Positions 1 to 12,000 of a stretch of DNA of 64,000 nt are shown here, piece by piece. Every line of letters begins with the position of its first letter. Position 1 is the stretch's first letter. The stretch covers positions 541,501-605,500 of the forward strand of contig JAUIRK010000157.1 in NCBI GenBank assembly GCA_030549495.1, written 5' to 3'. The notes under the pieces were generated by a model. It did not search any database and had not been told where the DNA came from. It saw nothing but the letters and a program-made list of their open reading frames with translations. The position numbers and the translations under genes were made by a program. This DNA is from Nectonema munidae. Lineage: Eukaryota; Nematomorpha; Nectonematoida; Nectonematidae.

Positions 1-1890
1 AAAGGAATATTTCGCTACTTCATTAACGATATCATGAATTTTAGGCAGCGGATATGCGTCTAACATGGTGAACTTGTTCACCGTTTGGCTGTAGTCAATC
101 GTCATTCTTGCTTTTCCTCCACCATGTGTTACCACGATTTGTGCCCTCCATGGCGATGAACTTTCTTCGATAATTTTCTCTTCGCGAAGTCTCTGAATCT
201 GTTGCTTTATGAATTTCGCGTCTTCCGAAGAATAGTGTCGTGATTTCGTAGCGATGGGATGACATTTTTTTGAGAGATTCTGGAAAAGTTTGGGAGATTC
301 TACCTTCATGGTTTCTAGTGACCCCAAGGACAAAGGAGTTTTCTTGCCACCATACTTGATTTTTATGCTTTCATGCAATTGAAAAAACTCTTCGCCAAGG
401 ATAACGTCAGCTATCAAATCTTTGAGGACAAAAAACCGCACATCTGCATAGGCCCGATTCTCTAGTGCCAGTTGTGCTTTACAAAATCCCAATGTTTGGG
501 TGTGTGCTAGATTCGCTAGTTCCACCCTCTCTTTCGTGCTTAGTATTGCTACTTTCATTTTCTTTGCGAAACTTTCTTTAATGAAGTTCGTTGAGGACCT
601 TGTGTCGAACAGTATGCTTGCTCTGTTCATGTTCACAAGTCCAGTTGTGACGGACTTTGTCAAGCCATTGAGATTCGTGCAGGATAAATTCTTACTCTTA
701 CCTCTACAAACTCTTGAAAAATGACCCAACTTTCCACACTTAAAACACTTTGCTTCTCTTGCTGGACAGTCGTTGCGAGTTTTATGTCGATTGTTACCAC
801 AAAAGTAACACTTGAGCTTTGCTGCAGCCAGTTTATCCCATGCACTTTCAGAAGCATCTTCCTCCAATGCTGCCAAAGGTTCTGAATGGTCAGAGCTGGT
901 CCGGTTTGCGATTTCTGGTTGAGTTTTGCTTGTTGAGGCAAAGGAGTGCGGATGGATATACTTTTCGGAATTATTTTGAGCGTTTTCAAGGGATCTCGCT
1001 CCGCCATGTGCTTGTTGGAGATCCAGAGTTGCACTTTCCAGAAGCTTTTGTCTAATGTAGTTGTTGTTTAAACCACTTATGAATGCATCACGTATATACT
1101 CTTGACGGTAGTGTTCAGCAGAAACAGCTTTGAAGTCACAGTCTTTGCTAGCTCTTTGTAGATTTTGGAAGAATTCGCTAATGGACTGTCCGGGGGTTTG
1201 CTTTGTTGAGGATAAAATGAATCGTGAAAATATTTCATTCTTTGGCTTGCTATAGAGCTTCTTTAGGGTTGCAATAGCATCAGGGTAATCTTTGGCGTCT
1301 GTGATATACTGGTAAACTGCTGGAGAGACGTAATTTTCTAGGAGGAGCAATTTTCTATCATCAGAAATTTTTGCCACAAGAAGAAAATTTTCGAATGTTT
1401 TAAGCCAGTGTTGGCATTCTTTGTCAGCGTTGGGAGATTCGATGTTTGCGCCAAAACGATCAGGCTTTAAGAAATTATCCATAAAATTATTGTGCAATAA
1501 ATTGTAATAAACCGTGAAAATAAAAAGAGTTTAAAGGCTTTATTGCACAAAACAGCAAACTAGATAATGTGCCCATAATTCATGCGCTTATATAGCATCT
1601 ATAATTTGAATACGGAGATGCAGCGGTGATTGCACTTTGCTCTTTTACGTGCACATTATTTGCATGGTGACGCTTTCCTTTTCTCGGATGTGAGTTTCTT
1701 AGTAATTAGAATGCTTACTGGTGGTTTGGCTTTGCAGTGTGTTTAGGGTGTTTGCAGTGTGGGTTTATTTGCATGTTGGCTGTTCGTTTGGCTTTGCAGT
1801 GTGTGTCTTTATTTGCATGTTGGCTTTGCAGTGTGTTTTTATTTGCATGCTGGATATTGGTTTGGGTTTGAGATAATTTGCATAGTACAC
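1..1890 (-). mobile_element. Ty3/Gypsy LTR retrotransposon fossil, cut by the window edge
   Basis: Reading the minus strand from about 1482 downwards gives a Gag-like protein, then two CCHC zinc knuckles near 700-810, a retroviral-type protease region near 330-660, and the beginning of a reverse transcriptase near 1-300 with the family motif DAYPLPKI. The order gag, protease, RT and the wording of the RT start place it in Ty3/Gypsy. The stretch from about 1500 to 1890 lies upstream of gag and carries an AATAAA near 1540 on the minus strand; it is probably the 5' LTR, but its exact ends were not resolved. Only one end of the element is in the window, so I cannot say whether it is whole. Treated as a fossil. 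Confidence 0.85.
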
Positions 1891-2849
1891 TATGCCAAAA
1901 ATAAAATTAAGCCGTAATAAATAATAACAATATTATAGCAAGTTATAAATTATTAACTAGATCAGCAAGAATATTTTTAAAGCGCATCTAAAATTAAAAA
2001 CAATGGAAATTTTCATCAACATTAAATTTATCTTGAAAAATATTTAAATATCCAAGATGGGTCAAAGACCAAATTGCCCCTAGCGGTCTTTTATGACTCT
2101 GTACATATGAATGGATACAAGTATCGCTAAGAGAAGTAAATCATTCCGGGTTCAACATATTTTCAATTCCAATCTAGTAGAAAAAAGTAGGATGGCATCA
2201 TAATAATGATCTAGACCAGAATCCCTTCGACGTATTCTTCCTAACATGGAAAAACCAAATACCGAGGAACTTTGTTCAGATTGGAAAAAAAAATTTATAA
2301 AAAAAATTATAATCAAAAATTTTAAACCATTTAAAAATTTCTCCCCCTAACTATGTCACACCTGAGCGCTGCTGAATGTCTAGACGGATCAAGAAGAGAT
2401 AAGCGAAGAGAGAGGAAAGAAAGCTGTAAACTTCAGTGATCAACCTATTATACAAATAATAAAATAATATATTGAACATTTGACTAGCGTTTTATTTTTG
2501 TGAGTACGTTTTTTAATTCTATAATCTTTAAATTGACTATTTCTTTACGTCCCTTAAATGGTCAATATAGGGAAGTGTTTGTATTAATTGTAAATATAAG
2601 TTTAAAAATGATGAATTATCCCTATAAGAATCAATAAAAAATTTTTTTAACTTCAATTCATTCCAGTGGCTGCTTTACAAACAAATACAAGAGTGGTATG
2701 CTTAAAGGACGCTAAAATAAATTAAATGAGGTCATGACTTGATTTAATTATTGCAGTTCTATGAGTGACGGCGGTGGATTTTAGCCCACTCGAACTGAAA
2801 CAACTTTTGTATAAAATTAACTCGGTATAGCGAAAAAAACCATTGTAAC
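1891..2849. other. AT-rich intergenic stretch between the Gypsy fossil and MFAP1
   Basis: No gene is visible. The only motif I can name is a CTCGGTATAGCGAAA sequence near 2820, which resembles the terminal repeat of pogo/Tigger elements (compare the one near 8911). It has no partner end nearby and is probably a relic. Confidence 0.4.
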
Positions 2850-2855
2850 TTTATT
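2850..2855 (-). terminator. Poly(A) signal of MFAP1
   Basis: AATAAA on the minus strand about 60 bases downstream of the MFAP1 stop codon. It is the first such hexamer after the stop and is in the normal position for a short 3' UTR. Confidence 0.55.
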
Positions 2856-2914
2856 ACCGTAAAATCATTTACAAAATGTTAAGAGACATTTATATACATA
2901 AGAGAAGGAATAAT

Positions 2915-3085
2915 TTATTTAACTTTTTTCGTGCTGGGCTTATCAAAATAGTAGCTTCTTTTGTTACTCTTAAACTTTGAGAAGAGAGGATTTAAATTGG
3001 TCCAAGCAGATTCACTCAAATTTGTCGTATCTTGGTCCACCAAATGCGTGTATTTAGTTCTACTCGCTTTACCAAAATTTTTAAC
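2915..3085 (-). CDS. MFAP1: MFAP1 exon 10 (C-terminus and stop)
   Basis: Phase-0 exon preceded by an AG acceptor. It encodes 56 residues with the family-specific [20 protein letters not shown] block and ends in a lysine-rich tail and TAA. Confidence 0.95.
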   Translation of the reverse strand, partial: VKNFGKASRTKYTHLVDQDTTNLSESAWTNLNPLFSKFKSNKRSYYFDKPSTKKVK

Positions 3086-6000
3086 CTACAAGAAAAGTAG
3101 AAAAAATATTAAATTTTACTTCAAACCAAAAAAAGTCTAACATTTTTATAGTTTCTTAAATAATTCTCTATAGTAAAAAGGGAAAGATAAATATGTTAAG
3201 TTTTTAATTACAATTACAAGTTTTCTAATTAAATATTCCAATTTTACAACTGTAAAAATTAAATATTTTTATGTACTAATTCTAGCGTTTGTTTAATTAT
3301 TTGTGACATGTAACATGGCAATTCTTTAGTACTAAGCATTATTACTATGAGTACATATTAATTTGAAACAGGTTTTAATAGTAAATTGGCAAAATTAATA
3401 TTAGCACACTGAATAATGGAAAACTATGTTATCTATCGTGAACAAAAATTAAATTAAAGCATTAATAGCAATGAAACAATGAGAAAATTAAACAAAAAAA
3501 TCATTTACTTAAAATAAATTAATAATGATAAATTTTAATCATTACTAAAAATATTAGTAAATGAATTAAACGGGAAAAGAAGGGTTGAATATTTAGTTGA
3601 CAAGATATAAGTTCTCCTGTAATCGAATTATAAACAAAATAACCGATGAAAATTGAACGAAGCGTCTTGACAATTAAAATAAACACTTCCATATCAAAAA
3701 AGAAATTTACTCTACGATTAGGTCTCTCTAAAATGGAAAATATAATTCGGATTTCTCCTTAATTTATTCATAAGTAAAAAACTAATCTTCATATTTATAA
3801 AACATATGTTAGGATTTATGATAACCCATTATAAAAAACGTATCTTAATAGTAGTAATCTGGTAAAAAATAGATAGATTTAAATAATAGTTGATTGTATA
3901 TATTAATATGGTTTTTTAAAGTAAAAAAGTCTACCTGCATGATTTTAGGCATCACCGTTTTATCGAAATGATCTTCAAGAGTTGGTTCACAAAAGTTCTT
4001 TTGTGTAACCCCTTCATCTTTATCCTACAAAAATGAATTTTATAAACTTCAAAGCAAGAATTACAAAAGAAGATAACATGATAAGAATGTGGAATTATCT
4101 TATATCATGTATAAAATCCGCCTCCTCTATAAGCATTATTGATTATCTGACCATTGTTATAAAATATATTGTTTGTTTTTATGTAGCCATTAAATTTATG
4201 AAAATAGTGGAATGTTCCGATGAATTTTCTAAGCTTTGAATGGAAATTTGTGTAAAAATGGTAAAATGATTGGAGCTGTATATGGTGATTTAGAAATAAC
4301 AAAGCTTAAAGAACTGCACATGTTTGAAGCCGCGTTTCCTGTAATCAATGCATATGCAGCATGTGGCCAATGGACCACTGGCTCACTTATATCACAACAT
4401 TTTGGGGATACAAAAGTTGTATGTCACTCGCTCACTTATACCAGAATCTACATTGGAAGTAAAAATTTTGTTTTCCAAACAACTGTGCATAATAAATAAC
4501 CACTGTTACCGTATTCTAAATATGTAAACATTTCAAAATACCAACAAAGTAAATAGATCTTTAATTATTATTATTAGTTTATGATCAAATTTACCTGTTT
4601 CTACTTATAAAAGCCATGGATGTGAAAAGTATCAAAAATTTAGAACAAAGTGCAAAAAGATCTCTCTTTTTGATAGTCAAAATGAAATTCACTAAAATCA
4701 GATTACGAGGTCAACTTACAAATGGATAATTGAAAAATCAGCTTCAAGTTTGTACCCCACACCTCAAAATTGATAGATACACCAAACTGTCAAATTTATT
4801 TTATAATTTTATAGCAACTGGCCCTAAAGCTTGGTTCGGTGTTTAAAAGTGGCTGCCTGCTCAAAAAGTTACACCCACTGCTCTAATCGATACTAGTACT
4901 TCTTTTCTGGTTTCTCGGGATCTCACTCTAATTTTGGACAATTTATGCTATAGAAAATAATTTTGCTGCCCGGGATTTATCAATTTTTCATTTGAATGTT
5001 TAAAAAGTAAAATTTATTTTTATTTGATATACAGTATACTCTCGTTTACTCGAAGCTCAACGGCCTTGGCCAAACACTTCGAGTTATCGTGAGTTCGACT
5101 TAAAAAAACTTGGACTCAAATCTGCTAAATTTTCTAGGAAAAAAGTTTTAAAAAAAGTCTGATCTTTTGAGTTTATTTTGTAAGAACATAATAGTGCCTT
5201 ATTGGGTTGAAAAAGATACTCTATTAATAGTGTCAAAGTTTTTGGTAGGAGGAGATGTATTTGTGGAAAGAAATTTACTGTTGTAAAAAAGAAACTTAAA
5301 TATTATGTAATAAGGTTTGTACAATGTACATAATAACAAGACAATTTGTGTTTAAGTGAATTTTAGATTAATGAAGAAAGTGTTAATAACGAAAGCATGT
5401 GAAGCAAACAAAACAAGAAATTAAAATTTATCAACAATACCTTATTTTTATTATTTATAACATGTTTGAGTTCAAACCTGATTTTATGGTAGAAATTTCT
5501 GATTTTTGGAAAAAGATTTCATATTGATAACAGTAAAAGATGTAGAAATTTTTAGTAAGAAAGCGGGAATGGAAGAGATAGAAAAGTATTTTTTAAAGCA
5601 ACTACACACCCCACTCTGACTCCCCATCTAAACATAACGTTTCACCATCACTTCGGGATTGTATAAATTTACGCAGAGTTGCACATATGCTTAAAGCAGC
5701 TACTGGTGTGGGTAAATCTGTGCCAGTACTTTCGTTCTTATCGTCTTCTTCATCACTATCTTCTTGTTGGCCTTGATTGCGTTTGTCGCTGACAGCAGCA
5801 ACAATTTCTTCATCAGTCATAGGCCCGCAGGTTATCACTCTTTCATCGACAATAACAATCTTCAAATGACTCCACTTCCACCCCAAACGTAGTAGCTCTT
5901 TTGCAAACTTCTTCTAATTGAATATCATTTTCGTCTTCGACACTAACGTTGATGTTATCAACAGACAATTGTGCTTTTTTGAGACAATTAGCAATTGTTG

Positions 6001-9000
6001 TTGAAGTAACAGAAGACCAAGCTCTTTGAATCATATGCAAAGCATCAAGAACAGTTACTTTGACAATAGGGTTATTATTTTCCAATTGATGTGGTAAGTT
6101 TGTCAACAAGTATACGTCGGTAATGTGTTTTCAAGTTTTTTATAATACCCTGATCCATTGGTTGTGTTTTGGAAGTTGTGTTTGGAGGTAAATAAACGAT
6201 CTCAATATTAGTAAGTTCAATATTAGTAGTTTATCTACTATGAGAGCAATCCTTTTTTTTCGAGTAGAATCGACGGTTTAATGTTATCAGCCAGTTTGTA
6301 AAAATCTCTGATGTCATCTAGGCCTTTTTATTGTTGCTGTATTTTGTTGGAAGAGTTTTAACATTCTTGAAACAACGAGGCTTGGCTGATTTTCCAATCA
6401 CCAAAAGTGGACAACTCTCTTTGGACAACTTTCCAGGTGAACACTGTTCGCTTTTAAGTGTAAGTGACTTGGAAGGAAGAAGCTTATAGAAAAGTCCTGC
6501 CTCGTCAGCGTTGTAAATACAATTTGGAGTGTACTTGTTAGGAAGTCTTGGTAAGAACGTGGAAACCCAGTTCTCAATTTGATCATCTGTTACACTTCTT
6601 GACTCTCCACATAGAGTACAAAAACATATGTTATGTCTATCCTTAAATTTTGTTAGCCAGCCACTACTGCAAGTAAAATTTGAGTGCTGAAAGTCTGATA
6701 CATACTTTGCTGCTTTTTTTAGCATCGGGCCTGAAACAGGAATATTTTGTGCCCGTGCGTTTTTAAACCAAATGAGAAGGGCTTCTTCTACATCAGGATA
6801 GTGTGGAAGACGAACACGTTTAATTGAAGCATTTTTATTTTCATAGGCTTCATTTATTCCATCAGATTTTTTTATCCATGTTGACAATGTGTTCAACGGT
6901 ATTCCAAACTGTTTTGCAATTTGTGTCTTGGATTTTATTTTTTTTCAACCTCTAACAATGCCAAATACTTTGTCTCTATCTTATGTGAAGTTAGCTTGCG
7001 TTTTATGTTTGGCATAATACGTAACACAAAAGAAAATTAAAATAAAGAAGCAAAATGATGCACAGATGAATGTGTATGACAAAAGTAAATGGTTCACTGT
7101 AATTTCATCGCCGTAATTTCATCGTGGTAACTTCATCGTGGTAATTTCATCGCATAGTAAATTCATCGTGATTCAATACATCGTCGGTATTTTCATCGTC
7201 AAGTATTTTCATCGTGCAGTAATTACATCGTCTTACTAATTTTATGCTTGACGCTCAATGTTTTTTTGTAAATATCCCTTTATAATTTTTTTAAGTTTAT
7301 TACGAACTTTTGTAAATGTTCTTAATAACATTAAAAAACTAATTCTTAAATATAAGGTTTTCATATTATCAGGCTATAAAACAATATCTCTTTCTGAATT
7401 AAATAGCCTTGAAATATGTTTAAATTTCTTAATATTTAAGGAAAATTAAAAAAAAGTATCAAATTTAATTAAAAAAAATAATATGCAAGTTTTTTTAGTT
7501 TCATAAAAATCCCCCTAACCTATTTTAACTTTCGACTTTTCAGTCATTATTTGGTATATTATATCTAAAAATAATCATTTATTTTTTTAATAAAAAACTT
7601 TATTTTTAAGAAAAAAATACCAATTTATATATGTAATAAATTATTCCATATTTCAAAAAGATTATTGAGATAACTAATTCATTAGAAATTGGAAAAATAG
7701 AAACAATTTAAAAAAATCGCTTTAACGTAATCATTTAGGTCACGATTTTCAAAATCATTGACAATGCGCGCGCCGTATTTTGCGGTTACTCCATAAATCT
7801 CGCGATGTAATCACTACGATGAAAATACTTAACGATGAAAATACCAACGATGTATTGCATCACGATGAATTTACTATACGATGAAGTTACCACGATGAAA
7901 TTACCGCGATGAAATTACCGGATACCAAAGAGTATTGCTACATGAAACTATCTATGCTCCACTAGTATTTGATGTATACACTGCTCTGTTTGCCTACAAA
8001 AGAAGAATTCAAAAAACTCATTCATTACAATCTGTCAAACGGAAAGCTTATTACATCAAATGATTGATTTTTCTTAACTTTAGCACATACAGAAAAATAA
8101 TAGTGTCATAAAACGCATGCTTCAATAATTTCAATTAATCAATATGTTTTTGAAAATAACACTTCGACTTATAAAGAGAATACTGATAGATTTTTTCATG
8201 CACGGAACTTGTGAAATGCTTCGAGTTATTAAGTTCGAGATATCGTATTTAAATTAATATTGAAAAGGCCTCAAAGGGAGGGGAATAAAAAAAACGTCGA
8301 CTTAACGGAAATTTCGACTTATCGAACTTCGGGTAAACGAGAGTATACTGTATTTGATTTTTAATGTAATCCAAAAATGATTTTTGCATTTTTAAATACT
8401 TTCTTATTCTATACTTATATCATATATAAGTAGGCTGTCGAAACGTACCGTTTTATGATCTATTTTAATCATCGCGTCTTTTTAACAAATGTCCCGTTTT
8501 TTTATCAAAGCTTATATTATAACAAAATAATGAAATCTGTATTTATTTTACTATTATATAAAGATAAAAAATGAATTAGCAATGTGACACAGTTATTCTA
8601 AAATTTTAAAAGACCAACGTTTATCGCATAACGTTTGTTTCATCAGATAAATATGATTAAAAGTATATTTTAAAAAATGAATATAAATTTTTTTTGGTAT
8701 ATTTTTCATACTTATGATGAAAATAATTTTTTTATTCGATTAAACTTAGTTTTGAAAATTAGCATTTTATGTTGTTGGCAATGGTTATAAAATATCTTGT
8801 TTTTGTGACAATAAAATATGATCTGCTTATCTATAAGCAATGAGTATCATTAAAGAAATTTTCATAGTATTTATCTAAATTAATATTCCTTGGATTAAAA
8901 ATTATAAAACCTCGGTATAACGAAGTTGAAGGGGAGCTGTTGTTTAGTTCGTACAAAGCGAGTTTTAATATGACCGAGGAGTTGAATAAAAGAACTTCAA

Positions 9001-12000
9001 TTTTGTTTTTTACTTACTTTCATTATCTCTTTCAATGAGTTAATAGGGTCTTTGCAAATGACGACAACTAATTTTTGTTCACTTTTCGCTTTCTTTTCAG
9101 TTTTTGGCTAGTCGTCTACTCAACAAAGTTACAATTTCTCAAATTTTAACCCCACCCCCTCCTGTTTTGGTTGTGACCGACCCCTAAAGATAAAAAAATA
9201 CAGAAAAACATATTTAACTTTTATTTTCAAAAAAAAATATTTTTACTCGAAATAATTCGTAATGATTTAAATCAAAGGCAAATTTTTGGGCTCCAAAAGT
9301 ACAGGTACTTAAACAGGAATGTTTTGGGATCTAGCATTTTTGTATCAATGAATAAGAGCCTCTTCAACATCGGGATAAAGACTCTTTCTTATTCTTTTAA
9401 GATTTGTTCCATTTTTCTAGTAGGATTTGTATGATTCCTACATCGAAGATTTCAGCCATTAACAGCAGTAATAAATAGCACGATACTTTGAGCCAATATC
9501 TAAATTTGTGCGTTTAGAAGACGTATGTACCTCTATAAGAACAATTTTAAAAGGAGAAAAAATTGATCAGTCAAAAAGAATAAATAAAGTGTATCATTTA
9601 TTCGAATAAAATGTGTCCTTTTATCTATGCTGGTCTTTTAGTACAAAAGTATTATTGTTTTTATAAAAGAAATTCATCACCACCATCTCATGCTCCGTTA
9701 TAAAGTGACACTAAAGATTCATTAACTGTATAACAGCAACGTAAAATTACAAGCTAGGTTTCTGTATTAGCAAGTTAGTCTCATAAATAAAACGTTATTT
9801 CATCCAATCAAGAAAATTAGTTAAAAGAATATGGAACATATGATTTATTGCTTTACGAAAGTGTCTTCCTATCTACGCAAACGTATACAAAAGTAGGAGA
9901 ACGAAATGCTTTTTATGCATGTAAAGCAAATAAAACAAAACTATAAAGAAAGTTTCTTTAAAAGCAAGTTCGTTATAAAAAGGTCTAATTTACGTGTTAA
10001 TATGCCTTTTTTTCTTTCTAATTCATTATAAAATAAAAGGATTATATCGTATATAAATTGTACAAATTTCCCACGCTCGAATCCAGATACTTTTCGTGAA
10101 CTGAGTATCCAATATTAACCTACGCAACTTTCGCGTCAAAGAAAACATAAAATAGAAGATTACCAGATAAAATGCGCCTCTGTGATACCACTTTTGAAGG
10201 AATTTGTACTTTCCTTTGAATTTGGGATTAGTGATGATTTTAGGATTCGCTTGAAAGTATAAAATTCTCTCAGAATCTGTCATATTGTGAATTTTTTCCA
10301 CTTCTTTCCTCTCAACATCAAATCTTAAAGGTAACAAGTTTAGAATCATTAATCAAGGGCTTCACAAGAGACAAACTATTTTAGTATATATATACATATT
10401 CATACAGTTATACCTGTAGTAAGAAACCACTTAAGGGAAACTTAAAAAGGGACTTTCTAAAGGGCACTCGCATAATCAACATTGAATAGGCTTAACCAGG
10501 ATTGGGAAAAATTGAAGCTAGTCGTTATAGACACGTGGGCTAGGGTCATCCATTCATCCTTACCCTCTCACAGAGGTGCCTCTCCTCCCACGAATGCATC
10601 AATTTGTTCTCATTACATAACTAAACTCCCCTGTAAAATTTCAGCTCAAACAAATAACATCCATTGCGTGCACATTTACTGCCAAGTTTGTATGCATAAG
10701 AACATTAATAAATGCCAAAAAAAATTTTTGCAGTTGAATTGAATACAAATGTAGGCTTTTGTCGAGAATCAGAGGGGTTACTGAGGCATCGTTTAGACTT
10801 ATTTAATATTCTTGAGGTCGCGCACGTTGTGTATGTGAGACAAAGGGCGAACAGATGGTCAGTCGGATTGTGGGTATGGCAGCTACAAGTCGTTCTGATT
10901 ACTTAACTTCATAAGGTTGTGTTTAATTCACTACGTTTTAGTCAATATATTTATACATGGTTCAGGATTACATATTCCACCCTTACAATTTTAATTAAGT
11001 GAAAAAGAGATAAGAGAAACTTTCTTTTATATGTGTTCATTTTTCGTTATACATATTTTTCCATTCAGTGCTCTAAAAGAGTATAAAATTAAAAAGGCAC
11101 GATAATATTTTCTATATTCTTCTATACGTTAGCAAATAATAATTATCAACTTTTTTTGTTTTTAATTCCATATTTAATGTATAATTCGAATGAAGCTTTC
11201 AAATCTAACTCGATTTTAAACACATAGACCTAACTCATATAATAATTATTTTAAAAACGAATTAACTCATTATTCCAAAAACCAAATTATCTCATAGATA
11301 AAGACACGTCAGCGATGCTCTCGAAGAGTGGGGATTGTGAATATTATGCATATGTTCGTACTTTTTGCTATATTTAAGATAAAAAATAATATTAAGTTCT
11401 CTTTCTTTCAATAAAAATGATAGAGACGAATTTATTGAAAGAAATAGTACTTCATACAGTAGGATATTTAAGAGAAACCAAACAAGGGAGATATCTCTAT
11501 AAATGCTTAACCGGTTAGCGAGATGAGTGACAATTATTGACTTTACAAAAATAAAAATGACAATGCAAAGATTCTGCTATACGTTAAATACGGTCGGCGT
11601 GTTCTGGCCGTTGAGAGCTTAATGAGGCGTATGCAAGAAAAAAGAATAGATGAAGGCAAAGAAATACTGCTCTCTGTTGTCTTTATCCCTTTTTATGCGA
11701 AACAACTCTCTCTCTTTCCATCCTTCAAAGATCTTTTCTTGGTCGTCGTCATCCGTTATGATGTCGTCCATTTCCACTTTTTTAACAGCTTCCTTATCGC
11801 TCAGCACGCGCTTTATTTCTCTCTCAGCCATCTATGAGTGAAAAAGACGTTGAAATGTTTCAAAATAGGCGCACACAATCCTATTTTTCCAAAATCTCAT
11901 GCTACGGTCTATTAGGATGTACCGATTGGGAAACGTTGGCCGATTCCGATTTTAGTTTTTTACAATTAACTATTCGGATAACGACACCTATTCTGAAAAT

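Larger units (their letters stand above)
5032..8350 (-). mobile_element. pogo/Tigger DNA transposon with a nested MITE
   Basis: The ends are near-perfect inverted repeats: CAGTATACTCTCGTTTACTCGAA on the left, and its complement with one change on the right. Both are flanked by TA, the usual target duplication of pogo/Tigger elements. The transposase is on the minus strand and is broken. A second element (7091-7926) sits in the part upstream of the transposase and accounts for about 840 of the 3319 bp. The whole lies in MFAP1 intron 8, on the same strand as the gene. Confidence 0.9.

Noticed and set aside
4236-4499. 87-codon open frame in MFAP1 intron 8
   Set aside because: No domain, no splice context and no codon signal; probably chance.
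7091-7230. Regular TTCATCG repeats suggestive of a CRISPR-like array
   Set aside because: The units are degenerate, have no constant spacer length, are mirrored at the other end of the element, and the genome is eukaryotic; they are transposon arms.
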